Source: Arabidopsis thaliana (taxonomy: Eukaryota; Streptophyta; Magnoliopsida; Brassicales; Brassicaceae). Taken from it: 64,000 bases of DNA. Below are positions 34,745 to 47,457 of the stretch, piece after piece. The notes beneath the pieces were generated by a model. The model saw only the letters and a program-made list of their open reading frames with translations, searched no databases and had not been told where the DNA came from. The position numbers and the translations under genes were made by a program. The stretch is from contig NC_003071.7 of assembly GCF_000001735.4 (NCBI RefSeq), forward strand, positions 14,483,443-14,547,442, given 5' to 3'. Each line of letters starts with the position of its first letter. Position 1 is the stretch's first letter.

Positions 34745-35276
34745 CTTTCTCGGAGAGTGCAAGTCTAGTAAAATTTGTTGTAAAATAAATTTGAAGTTTT
34801 ATTTTGAATGTATATGAAACTTAACACTAACAATTAAAATTACTTTGAATCTATAATAGTTACGTCTCTCTCTAGTTATTATTTAATCATTCAGTAATCA
34901 ATTTTTTTCTGTTGGTATTGTAATCACCGATTCTTAAAATTAGTAGAGAAAGGCAAAAAAACCGAACGGACCAGAAAAGAGAACATTCGCCAAACCAACC
35001 AACAACCGTTTGGGTGAGCTTGACGAGAACGACGTCGCACCCGCCATTTTCTCCATCCTTGAAGCAACACCTTCTTCACTTCAGATCTCTTCTTCTTCTT
35101 CTTCTTCTTCTTCTTCTTCTTCTTTGCTCGCACCTTCCGTGCTATTGTATTTCTAGGGTTTCGGATCCTGTGCCTTACCTTAGATCCGACGGTGGAGTAG
35201 AAATCACTCTCCCTGTCTCTTCCCTTCTTTTTTGTTTCCAGTTTTTGATTGAAGATCCCTTCGTGGATCCACTATA
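34745..35276. other. Spacer and 5' leader of RWA3
   Basis: 3' flank of the PPR gene, then the promoter and leader of RWA3. The leader contains a CTT microsatellite described separately. The start codon is preceded by ACTATA, and no other in-frame ATG is upstream. Confidence 0.55.
35087..35124. repeat. CTT trinucleotide microsatellite in the RWA3 leader
   Basis: About twelve CTT units in a row. CTT-rich tracts are common in Arabidopsis 5' leaders and can influence expression. Its length is likely to vary among accessions. Confidence 0.8.
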
Positions 35277-38611
<3,335 letters not shown>

Positions 38612-39273
38612 CCATGTAAGGCCTTTTACTTTGCATGGTCCATTGCAGCCATTGTTGATCTTGGTGTGTACTCGCTTAGGAAGAGATACAATTCTCGATT
38701 AACACGCTATAACCATTTTATTTTGACAGGAGGGACTAGAAACATGTTGAAAAACATGAATCTAAAGCTGCACAGAGGTTTCTATGTGAAACTTGCTAAA
38801 ATAGATACAACACACATCTCATATCGACAATAAAAATTTGTTTTCAAAGATCAGTATTTTTTGAAGCTTGCCAAGTGAAGCATCTTTTGGGTAATTAGAA
38901 CCAGAGAAGCTTCAAAAAATGGCTTAGAGTGAAGCATCTTGTGGCATTTCGACGGCATCATCTTAGGACGACTTATCTTGTTCGTTTTCTTTCTCGTCTC
39001 TGTTGTAATTTTGCTATAAGTTTCTCATATATAGTTTCATTTTGTCTTTTGTTCGTCCGTATTTGGTAGTTTGTCCAAATACAGAACATATGAATTTTAC
39101 AAGAGTGGATATTTCAATTCAATTGAGTCTTCAGATAAAACGCCAACACAGTTAGAGAAAAAGAGGTTCGATTTCTATACAAAGATACCACAAAGGAAAG
39201 TTCACAAATTTACATAGAATAGACCACAAACAAACTCTCTTTCTCTGCTCTCATTCACATAATAAGCAGCCGC
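38612..39273. other. Convergent 3' region of RWA3 and LHCB1
   Basis: Contains both 3' untranslated regions. Two short repeats stand out. A 14-base inverted pair (ATTTTTTGAAGCTT at 38856-38869, AAGCTTCAAAAAAT at 38907-38920) could form a stem. The string AGTGAAGCATCTT occurs directly at about 38874 and 38930. No gene seen. Confidence 0.5.
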
Positions 39274-40071
39274 TCACTTTCCGGGGACGAAGTTGGTGGC
39301 GAAGGCCCAAGCGTTGTTGTTGACTGGGTCGGCCAAATGGTCGGCGAGGTTCTCCAAAGGTCCCTTTCCGGTGACGATGGCTTGAACGAAGAATCCAAAC
39401 ATAGAGAACATAGCCAACCTTCCGTTCTTGAGCTCCTTCACCTTCAACTCTGCGAAAGCCTCGGGGTCAGTAGCGAGGCCCAATGGGTCGAAGCTGCCAC
39501 CTGGGTAAAGCAAGTCCTCTGCTTCTCCCAATGGACCATCTCCGGCGACTCTGTAGCCTTCAACAGCTCCCATGAGGATAACTTGAGTAGCCCAAATGGC
39601 TAAGATGCTCTGAGCGTGGACCAAGCTCGGGTTGCCCAAGTAGTCCAATCCTCCGTCGCTGAAGATCTGTGAACCGGCCTTGAACCAAACCGCTTCTCCG
39701 AACTTCACTCCGTTCCTAGCCAATAGCTCAGGGAAAACGCAGCCTAGGGCTCCGAGCATGGCCCATCTGCTGTGGATAACTTCTAGCTCACGGTTCCTGG
39801 CGAAGGTCTCTGGGTCGGCGGATAGACCAGCGGTGTCCCATCCGTAGTCACCGGGGAACTCACCGGTAAGGTAGCTCGGGGGCTCGCCGGAGAATGGACC
39901 CAAGTACTTGACTCGGTCAGATCCGTACCATGGGCTGCCTGATGGACCCTTTGGCTTGGCGACAGTCTTCCTCATGGTCACACGGCCGCTTCCGAGGACA
40001 TCTGATGCGGCAGGCTTCACAGCCTTTCCGGCGAAGGCAGGGGAGGACAAAGCCATGGTTGAGGAAGCCAT
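39274..40071 (-). CDS. LHCB1.5: Light-harvesting chlorophyll a/b protein of LHCII, type 1, 265 aa
   Basis: Intronless ORF, an LHCB1 precursor recognised as LHB1B2 (AT2G34420). The first 34 or so residues are a Ser/Ala-rich chloroplast transit peptide. The mature protein begins [13 protein letters not shown], with the Thr phosphorylated by STN7 during state transitions. Chlorophyll-binding helices are present: helix B with [16 protein letters not shown], helix C near [14 protein letters not shown], and helix A with [19 protein letters not shown]. The trimerisation motif WYGSDR is intact. It ends FVPGK. LHCII is the main photosystem II antenna in the thylakoid. The gene faces away from a second LHCB1 gene. 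From residue 42 to the end the two proteins are identical over 224 residues. TATA, CCAAT and I-box-like motifs lie upstream. Confidence 0.97.
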   Translation of the reverse strand: MASSTMALSSPAFAGKAVKPAASDVLGSGRVTMRKTVAKPKGPSGSPWYGSDRVKYLGPFSGEPPSYLTGEFPGDYGWDTAGLSADPETFARNRELEVIHSRWAMLGALGCVFPELLARNGVKFGEAVWFKAGSQIFSDGGLDYLGNPSLVHAQSILAIWATQVILMGAVEGYRVAGDGPLGEAEDLLYPGGSFDPLGLATDPEAFAELKVKELKNGRLAMFSMFGFFVQAIVTGKGPLENLADHLADPVNNNAWAFATNFVPGK

Positions 40072-40150
40072 TATAATCTTTGTTTTTGTGTTTTCTTTTT
40101 TTTGGTTGTGACTGGTGAGAGTGATTGAAAATGGTTGGGGTATACGTCCA

Positions 40151-40215
40151 CTTTATAGCAATGTTAAGAGTAAGGTTTGTTATCTGTGAAGTATCTGTAT
40201 CTGTTTAGTGATTGG
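40151..40215 (-). promoter_or_regulatory. Core promoter motifs of the minus-strand LHCB1 gene
   Basis: On the minus strand: CTATAAAG at 40151-40158 (TATA box, about 80 bases before the ATG), GATAAC at 40179-40184 (I-box/GATA type) and CCAAT at 40211-40215. This motif set is usual in light-regulated LHCB promoters. Confidence 0.6.
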
Positions 40216-41202
40216 CTTATGAGATTTTGGGATTGTCGTTATCTTGTCCTATGTGTCACTCTCTAGTCCATAAGCTTTTGCTAGATTCTTTAGCTGCAAC
40301 GAAAACACTTGTCATTTGTACACAAAGAAACTTTGGGGAAATTTTCAAAGATAAATGCTTGAATTATTGGAAAGAAATATTTGAAATTATTCCAATCTAT
40401 TTTTTTCTTTTTCCTTGTTTTCTTTAATTCCAATCCACTTCATGCTCTCAATAATATTTTCTTTTTTTTCTTATCAAGTTTGTTTCGAACGCCAAACTAC
40501 AAAGTTTTTAAGTGAAACTAGAAACACTTACCAAACAAATATATATCAATGTTATGTAAAACAATGCAGTTAGATGAAACAAAAAGTGATACGAAGTTCT
40601 TACGATCATAAGTTAATAATATAAAACCGTCGACAATGATATTAACTGATACCTTTGATTGATTTTGTTGAATGTTTTCGGCAACAAATATGACTGGTAA
40701 GTTTTTCTTGCCAATACGAATTAGAAAACATGTCTTTGAAGATGAACTGTATTTTTTTTTTTTACTTTGTTGTCATTTTAATGTACTTTCTTATCAGGAT
40801 TAAATCTTCTGTAATTTAGAGTAGTTTTTTTAACAAGATAATTAACAAACTTAGAGTAATGAAAATTGAGATGTTCAGTTTTCACTCATATTTCACATTT
40901 TGGTGAAAGAGTGGGTAGTATGCAACGTTCTAAGTATGTTTGGACTTTGTATCATGTTGTTTTGATTCTTTGACGACATGTCTATTTGGGAAACACCAAT
41001 GACGTGTACCTTGAGACTGATACGATTCAAAGGGATAGAAACACGTCAGATTTACAAGTGGCACGTCTTCAATGGACAATGGGTATTCCAATATGCTAAG
41101 ATGCTACGAGATATCTAATTTATCTAACACAACTCAATTCCAAACCAAAAATCTGATGCCAGCTCGACAAGACAAAAAATCTAAGCTCAAAAATGTCAAC
41201 AA
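40216..41202. other. Shared upstream region of the two divergent LHCB1 genes
   Basis: About 1.3 kb lies between the two start codons. The middle is AT-rich with no gene. GATAAC-like (near 40237) and ACGTC/ACGTG-type cores (near 40997-41000, 41043 and 41064) are scattered through it and could serve light regulation. The two promoters are not obviously similar in sequence beyond their core motifs. Confidence 0.5.
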
Positions 41203-41287
41203 CCAATAGAAATCAAGGCATTGACGATATCACGAGATAAGCAAATTAAATCTTCAAGTTTTGCAATTCATATGTACGTTATAAATA
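41203..41287 (+). promoter_or_regulatory. Core promoter motifs of the plus-strand LHCB1 gene
   Basis: CCAAT at 41203-41207, GATAAG (I-box) at 41236-41241 and TATAAATA at 41280-41287, about 88 bases before the ATG. The order CCAAT, I-box, TATA mirrors the partner gene closely, though spacing differs. Confidence 0.65.
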
Positions 41288-41375
41288 CCCAAAAACCTCA
41301 CCGTAACCTAGCTATCCAATTTCATCACATCTTATTAACTAAAGAGCCTTTTACTTGCGCCACACTCTCACCGCA

Positions 41376-42176
41376 ATGGCCGCCTCGACAATGGCTCTCT
41401 CCTCTCCTGCTTTGACCGGAAAGGCCGTTAAGCTATCCCCGGCGGCCTCCGAAGTATTTGGAACCGGCCGAATCACCATGCGCAAAGCCTCCAAGCCCAC
41501 CGGTCCATCCGGCAGCCCATGGTACGGATCCGACCGAGTCAAGTACTTGGGTCCATTCTCCGGTGAGCCTCCGAGCTACCTCACTGGAGAGTTCCCCGGT
41601 GATTACGGGTGGGACACTGCCGGTCTATCCGCCGATCCCGAGACCTTCGCTAGGAACCGTGAGCTAGAAGTTATCCACAGCAGATGGGCCATGCTCGGAG
41701 CCCTAGGCTGCGTTTTCCCTGAGCTATTGGCTAGGAACGGAGTGAAGTTCGGAGAAGCGGTTTGGTTCAAGGCTGGTTCACAGATCTTCAGCGACGGAGG
41801 ATTGGACTACTTGGGCAACCCGAGCTTGGTCCACGCTCAGAGCATCTTAGCCATTTGGGCTACTCAAGTTATCCTCATGGGAGCTGTTGAGGGCTACAGA
41901 GTCGCCGGAGATGGTCCATTGGGAGAAGCAGAGGACTTGCTTTACCCAGGTGGGAGCTTCGACCCATTGGGCCTCGCTACTGACCCCGAGGCTTTCGCGG
42001 AGTTGAAGGTGAAGGAGCTCAAGAACGGAAGGTTGGCTATGTTCTCTATGTTTGGATTCTTCGTTCAGGCCATTGTCACCGGAAAGGGACCGTTGGAGAA
42101 CCTCGCGGACCACTTGGCTGATCCAGTCAACAACAATGCATGGGCCTTCGCTACCAACTTCGTCCCCGGAAAGTGA
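41376..42176 (+). CDS. LHCB1.4: Light-harvesting chlorophyll a/b protein of LHCII, type 1, 266 aa
   Basis: Intronless LHCB1 precursor, recognised as LHB1B1 (AT2G34430). The frame is open for seven codons before 41376. The chosen ATG gives [12 protein letters not shown], which aligns with the partner gene and other LHCB1 starts. From [10 protein letters not shown] to the final FVPGK the product is identical to the neighbouring minus-strand LHCB1. The transit peptide and extreme mature N-terminus differ: RKASKPT here replaces RKTVAKPK, so the usual Thr phosphosite is Ala followed by Ser. That may alter phosphorylation by STN7 and state transitions. Nucleotide divergence is uneven: two differences over about 300 bases in the middle, many silent ones on either side, as expected from gene conversion. 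Confidence 0.97.
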
Positions 42177-43507
42177 GTTTAATTTGTGATCGAGTTGTGT
42201 GTATCCGGTTTGTTGCATCTTGGAAATGTGATGCAGATTTCATATCTTGTAAATTACTTTGTATGTGTGTGAAATATTTAAGAAGCTTTATGATATTGAT
42301 GGATCAGTCACTTACTATTTACTAATGTGCAAGAACATACTTAGACCTAATTCGGTGTTCACACAACATAGTTTGGTTCCAAGAACAGAGATAATACCAA
42401 ATGATTTGATCGTACCACATCAAAGTCCAAACAAGTTTGTTTTTGTTCTTCAAAATAACTAAAATATATCTCAAACCATCCTTATATGTTTTTAACTTTT
42501 TTGTCTTTCACTTTTGGTGTGACTTCTTCAATCGGATTTTGATGTTGCATTGTTGAGAGTTTTGGTGATAAGGAATCCAAAGTCTTGGTCATAATTTTTC
42601 TCTTGTTCAAATTTAATTGCACGGAATTTTTCATGCAATTTGGGTGTGTTTGGTATGCAAATTGTCAAAGACTTTATTTTTGATAATGTAGTTCGGAGTC
42701 TTGAAAGCATTTGTAGGTCTTATGGTCGACGCTCTTGTTTTAGGTTTCTAATTAAAAAAACATGGTTAAGTTGAATGTGACTGAACTCATAAGTCATTCG
42801 AGTGACTCGCAAACCTTTGGACTCCTGTCCTCAGTGGGCATTCGCAAACAAAAACGTTTGAAACGGTCCATAACTTTTTATTTTAATTCAACGACACCAT
42901 TTGCAAAAACTTTTGAACTACATAACATGGTCGATAACTTATTAATCAACGAGAGGTCTACAAAGAAGAAAAAAAAAATCACTTTGGAGAATAACGACCA
43001 GAATATAAAATAAACTTCTAAATTTTGAATTACATAAAAAAAAAAAAAAAAAGAAAGACCAATTATGAATACCATTTTTAATTCTTTACAAGGTAATGAA
43101 TCCCATCTTTTGTCTATGTTCTTAAGAAATAAAGGGAAAAAATATGAATTGTTAAAGATTCATGTATGTTTTGAATACACAATTAGAAACTATTCAATAG
43201 AAAAAAGAAAAATGAAAATTTAAATATTCATGGATGTTTGAATACACACAATTAGAAACTATTCAACGCCCATATAAGGCAATTCAAGATTTTCAATTAA
43301 AAACTTGCTAAATCTGCACCCTTGTGATTCTCCACCTCCATTACTATATATGACCCTCGTTAGGTTCAATGAAAATTCTCTACCTCCATCTCCATTACTA
43401 AAAACAGAGACATACAACACCAAAATCTTCTTCTTCACCAACATATTCACTTTCACAGCAAAAAAAAACGAGAGGTTCTCTCTTATTCGTACCGTTTTAG
43501 CAAACAA
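42177..43507. other. Intergenic DNA and promoter of AGL29
   Basis: 3' flank of LHCB1, then AT-rich DNA with A-runs (for example about 43036-43052). Two near-copies of a 39-base string, TTCATG followed by TTTGAATACACAATTAGAAACTATTCAA, lie at about 43159-43197 and 43227-43266. The open frame at 42762-43013 is Lys/Asn-rich and not called. Confidence 0.5.
43159..43266. repeat. Pair of 39-40-base direct repeats upstream of AGL29
   Basis: The two copies differ by one substitution (ATGTATG/ATGGATG) and a few short insertions in the TTTT and ACAC tracts. They lie about 240-350 bases before the AGL29 start. Non-coding. Confidence 0.65.
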
Positions 43508-44026
43508 ATGGGTCGGAGAAAGATCAAGATGGAGATGGTTCAGGACATGAACACACGACAGGTTACCTTTTCAAAACGGAGGACTGGTTTGTTCAAGAAG
43601 GCGAGCGAGTTAGCCACGCTCTGCAACGCTGAGTTGGGCATCGTTGTCTTTTCACCAGGAGGCAAGCCTTTCTCCTACGGGAAACCGAATCTTGATTCTG
43701 TTGCAGAGCGATTCATGAGAGAATATGATGATTCAGACAGTGGCGATGAAGAAAAAAGTGGTAATTACAGGCCTAAACTGAAGAGGCTGAGTGAACGTCT
43801 CGATTTGCTCAACCAAGAGGTTGAAGCTGAGAAGGAACGAGGCGAGAAGAGTCAGGAGAAGCTTGAATCTGCTGGGGATGAGAGATTCAAGGAGTCCATT
43901 GAGACGCTTACCCTCGATGAACTCAATGAATACAAAGATAGGCTTCAGACAGTCCATGGTAGGATTGAAGGTCAAGTCAATCACTTGCAGGCTTCGTCTT
44001 GCCTCATGCTTCTCTCCAGAAAATAG
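43508..44026 (+). CDS. AGL29: Type I (M-alpha) MADS-box transcription factor, 172 aa
   Basis: Intronless ORF. Residues 1-60 form a MADS domain ([11 protein letters not shown], then [19 protein letters not shown], then [20 protein letters not shown]). It binds CArG-like DNA as a dimer. The rest has no keratin-like K domain. Instead it has an acidic linker ([14 protein letters not shown]), a predicted coiled coil with [26 protein letters not shown], and a tail with [19 protein letters not shown]. Absence of introns and of a K domain identifies type I, alpha clade. These genes act mostly in female gametophyte, endosperm or pollen. I recognise the protein as AGL29 (AT2G34440), which I remember as pollen-expressed; that role is knowledge, not visible here. 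Confidence 0.93.
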   Translation: MGRRKIKMEMVQDMNTRQVTFSKRRTGLFKKASELATLCNAELGIVVFSPGGKPFSYGKPNLDSVAERFMREYDDSDSGDEEKSGNYRPKLKRLSERLDLLNQEVEAEKERGEKSQEKLESAGDERFKESIETLTLDELNEYKDRLQTVHGRIEGQVNHLQASSCLMLLSRK

Positions 44027-44475
44027 CTAGACCGACTTGTTAGAGTTACATTCTATTTTTTGTATCAGCCTACAGAACTTACCAACACATGAAAGTTATT
44101 GCTGGTGTAGAATTTTCTGTCATCTATGGGGTGTGACTTTCTATTTGACATCAAATGAAAATGTACCTGGAAATTTGTCTGTATTAATCTCAAGTGTACT
44201 TGCTAAACTTGATCAGCTTTTTCGTCACTCTGCAGTCTGGAATTTTTGTTTCAAACAGAATCGAGACAATAAAAAGAAACAGTAAAACCCTTTGGCAACC
44301 ACTCAAGAAACTGGTTAGTATTCATTGATCTCCAAATGCAATCCACAGAAACATGAGTATCAGTGAAAGAATGATCTCAAAAACGAAACAGAAACTCTTA
44401 AATATCACCGATATACAAACCCATCCTAGAAGGCTTAGAACAATGTTTCTAATGTGGTAGAAACTAAAAAGTAAT
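44027..44475. other. Convergent 3' region of AGL29 and the HMG-box gene
   Basis: Short spacer with both 3' ends. No additional gene. AATAAAAAG at about 44268 could be a polyadenylation signal for AGL29. Confidence 0.5.
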
Positions 44476-46006
44476 CTATTCAGAATAGTCTGAGTCGGTC
44501 TCTGATTCATCGTGGGCACCTGATTCCTGCAAAATAGTAAAATGAAAAGCTCAGACTAATGTTTTATCACCGCATCAGTGGGACACTGATGTGAATAAAT
44601 ATTAAGCAAAAACAAGGAAAAATGAAGAACCCACTGATGTGAATAAATATTAAGCAAAAACAAGGAAAAATGAAGAAAACGGTGGTACCATTCTCTTGGT
44701 ATATTCTGTCATTGCTCGGTGAAATTCTTCCCTCTTCTCAGTAGCTATATCATAATACTTTACCTTTTCCTACAAAACAGTTGAGGAACAAACAATCTAG
44801 GAGTAAGAAACTTCCGTCAAGGTCTCAACCAAAGATATCTAGGTAAGAAGAATAAAATGAGATATTGTTCGCCAAAAAGAACAAGACTGGCAACACCTGA
44901 CTCATTTTAGAACATATCTATCCAACCACTATATATGCTAACATGAAACCTATTTCATTGCTTTTGTGAGTCATCCCAATGTCAGATATCATACATTTGA
45001 CTATGATTTGAATAACATTATAGAGGAGACTTTTAGAAGATAGAGACAATAGACTAACTGGGACAGAAAAGCGAAACCCAAATGTTACCTCGTAAGTCAT
45101 TGTTTTCCATTTCTCTCCACATGTCTTCCCAATCTGTACAGAATGAAGAACAAAACAACTTTAGCAAAAGAATCAAAGTGAACATAATAGCCACCATGTT
45201 TTACTTTGACATACAAAACCAACAAAGTAATATTCTACAACCTCGCGCATGGACTTGACATCTGGATTCTCCTCTTGATATTGCTTCCGGAAATCATCCC
45301 TTTGGAGCCAAAAAGATAAGACAATATGAGGCAAGAGGAAAATGAATACAACAAGTGTTTCTTCGTATGTTTTCTAAAGTAACCAGAACACATAACAACA
45401 TAAATAATCGCATCCTAAAGACCAATGGCAAAATGCACACAAATTTCTACTTAAGAGAAGACTTAAGGAAGTCCAGCTGAGCTTAAATATTTAGATAACA
45501 ATTTGGAATCATATGAGAGAGAGTACCTACAGGAAAAAGAAGAAAGCAGTGGCAGGTTTCTTGGGCATCTTCGTTTGGAGTTTAACGGGTTTCTTCTTGG
45601 GGCTTGTCTTTGGCTTTCTCAAAGGCTGAAGTCTCAGTCTTGTAGACCTCCTTGCACCTTCACTTGACTTCACAGCCAACTCTAAGTTCCTGCCAAGATT
45701 TTACAACACAATTAACAAAAATCTAACTAACATCCTCTTTCCTTGCTCTTCTTCTCACCCATTTGCCATTGGATAGCATAAAGTTCACAACTTTCATATC
45801 CAATTCCCTATCTAACCACTTAATCAGTAATAACCAGAGAGACTAAGCAGAACCCTTAAACCCTAAACAGAGAAATCAAAGCAAAACCAGGTGTAAAAAG
45901 CCAAACTTGTTCTGTAACCTATCAAAGCCAGACACAAAACTTACCGACTAGAGCCTCCGCTGCACGACGGAGACAAAGGCCCTGACTTGGGAGCTCTCTT
46001 CGTCAT
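44476..46006 (-). CDS. HMG-box DNA-binding protein, 151 aa
   Basis: Six exons on the minus strand: 45945-46006, 45531-45689, 45242-45299, 45089-45133, 44689-44769 and 44476-44526, summing to 151 codons plus stop. A basic N-terminal region is followed by one HMG box that begins KMPKKPATAFFFF. The box continues through DDFRKQYQEENPDVKS and IGKTCGEKWKTMTYEEKVKYY. The acidic tail is ESGAHDESETDSDYSE. This is the usual plan of plant HMGB proteins, which bend DNA and loosen chromatin in the nucleus. I recognise it as AT2G34450. The box has the Trp of the GEKWK helix intact. It shares a short bidirectional promoter with the next gene. Intron 5 contains a perfect tandem duplication. Confidence 0.9.
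44584..44677. repeat. Perfect tandem duplication (period 48) in an intron
   Basis: The string beginning CACTGATGTGAATAAATATT occurs at 44584-44629 and again at 44632-44677, identical for 46 bases. Lies in intron 5 of the HMG-box gene, between its last two exons. Confidence 0.9.
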
Positions 46007-46192
46007 TTTCTCTCACTTTCTCGGAATCGAACTTTCGTTCGCTGCCTCTTTGGGGTTTTTCCGTAATTGCGTACTGAAACAGATTGTCGGAGACCTTTGC
46101 CACGTGGCGTAATCTAATCAACAAAAAAGGCAAAGATCAAAAATTTACAATTTAACAAAAGTTAACGTTTGTGGCAGAGAGGTTACACATCG
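46007..46192. promoter_or_regulatory. 186-base bidirectional promoter with a palindromic G-box
   Basis: Separates the start codons of the minus-strand HMG-box gene and the plus-strand Rossmann-fold gene. GCCACGTGGC at 46099-46108 is a perfect G-box palindrome in the middle, a binding site for bZIP and bHLH (PIF/HY5-type) factors. It could act on both genes. Plastid proteins are often light-regulated through such a site. Confidence 0.7.
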
Positions 46193-47290
46193 ATGGCAAC
46201 ATCTTTGCTTCTCAGACATTCCTCAGCTGTCTTCTTCTCTCAGTCTTCCTTCTTCACCAAGAACAAATCTTTTCGCTCCTTTACTTCCATCAAAGTAAGA
46301 TTTATCTGTAATAAAACCATTGATTCTAGAATCTTGTATTGAATTGTGTGTTTAGATTTCCCCAATTCTGAAATTGACTTTGCTTGTTTGTATCTCAGAT
46401 GGAAAAAGGTGAAGCAGAGAATGCAGTGAAGACAAAGAAGGTGTTTGTCGCAGGAGCAACTGGACAAACCGGGAAGAGGATTGTGGAGCAGTTGTTGTCC
46501 CGTGGCTTTGCCGTCAAAGCTGGTGTTCGTGATGTAGAGAAAGCAAAAACATCTTTCAAAGACGACCCGTCTCTTCAGATAGTATGTTCTTGGTCTTAAT
46601 CCAATGTTTTCTCGCTCTCATTTTCTCACAACTGCTCTGTGATTTCTTCTATAGGTTAGAGCAGACGTGACAGAAGGTCCTGATAAGCTAGCTGAAGTTA
46701 TAGGTGATGATTCTCAAGCTGTGATTTGTGCTACTGGGTTTCGTCCCGGATTTGATATATTCACTCCTTGGAAAGTCGATAATTTCGGGACAGTGAATCT
46801 TGTGGATGCTTGCCGTAAACAAGGAGTGGAAAAGTTTGTTCTTGTAAGCTCCATCTTGGTGAATGGAGCTGCCATGGGACAGATACTGAACCCTGCTTAC
46901 CTCTTCCTCAACCTCTTTGGACTAACTCTTGTCGCTAAGCTTCAAGCCGAGAAGTATATCAAAAAATCTGGCATCAACTATACTATAGTAAGGCCTGGTG
47001 GTCTTAAAAACGATCCTCCAACTGGAAATGTTGTCATGGAGCCAGAGGTAAAACACAGCCTTTGATATTTGTTTCATCTGTTTTGTGCTGGAAACTGATA
47101 AAGATCTGACCTTTGATTTTTGTAGGATACTCTATATGAAGGGAGTATATCGAGAGACCTGGTCGCAGAAGTTGCAGTGGAAGCTTTACTTCAAGAGGAA
47201 TCATCTTTCAAGGTTGTGGAGATAGTTGCTCGTGCCGAAGCTCCAAAACGTTCCTACAAAGATCTATTTGCCTCTGTTAAAGGACAATAA
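46193..47290 (+). CDS. NAD(P)-binding Rossmann-fold protein (atypical SDR), plastid-targeted, 280 aa
   Basis: Four exons: 46193-46294, 46399-46581, 46655-47047 and 47126-47290. Exon 1 codes a Ser/Phe-rich transit peptide (MATSLLLRHSSAVFFSQSSF). The dinucleotide motif follows as VFVAGATGQTGKR, with glycines at about 53, 56 and 59, and later YTIVRPGGL. The Tyr of the YxxxK active site is not in its usual place (the corresponding helix reads AKLQAEKYIKKSG), so it belongs with atypical SDRs that may act as reductases or non-catalytic binders. I recognise it as AT2G34460, reported as I remember in plastoglobule proteomes. Starting at the exon-2 Met would lose the transit peptide, so the upstream start is preferred. 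Confidence 0.9.
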
Positions 47291-47457
47291 ACTAGAATGT
47301 AATGAGTCTCATGCTCAAACCTTTTATTTCTCTTATGTCTTGAGTACAACAAACAGATTACATAGACTTTTGCGCATAAATTGAGTTCAAGATAAGTATT
47401 GAAAGAGTTCCATTCAGTTTCATATCTTATCCATTTTGGGTCTTAAGAACCCCATCA

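Noticed and set aside
39337-39603. Long open frames antisense to both LHCB1 genes (also 41847-42218)
   Set aside because: The frames occur at the same place in both copies because the GC-rich LHCB codons lack antisense stops. They are shadows of the real genes.
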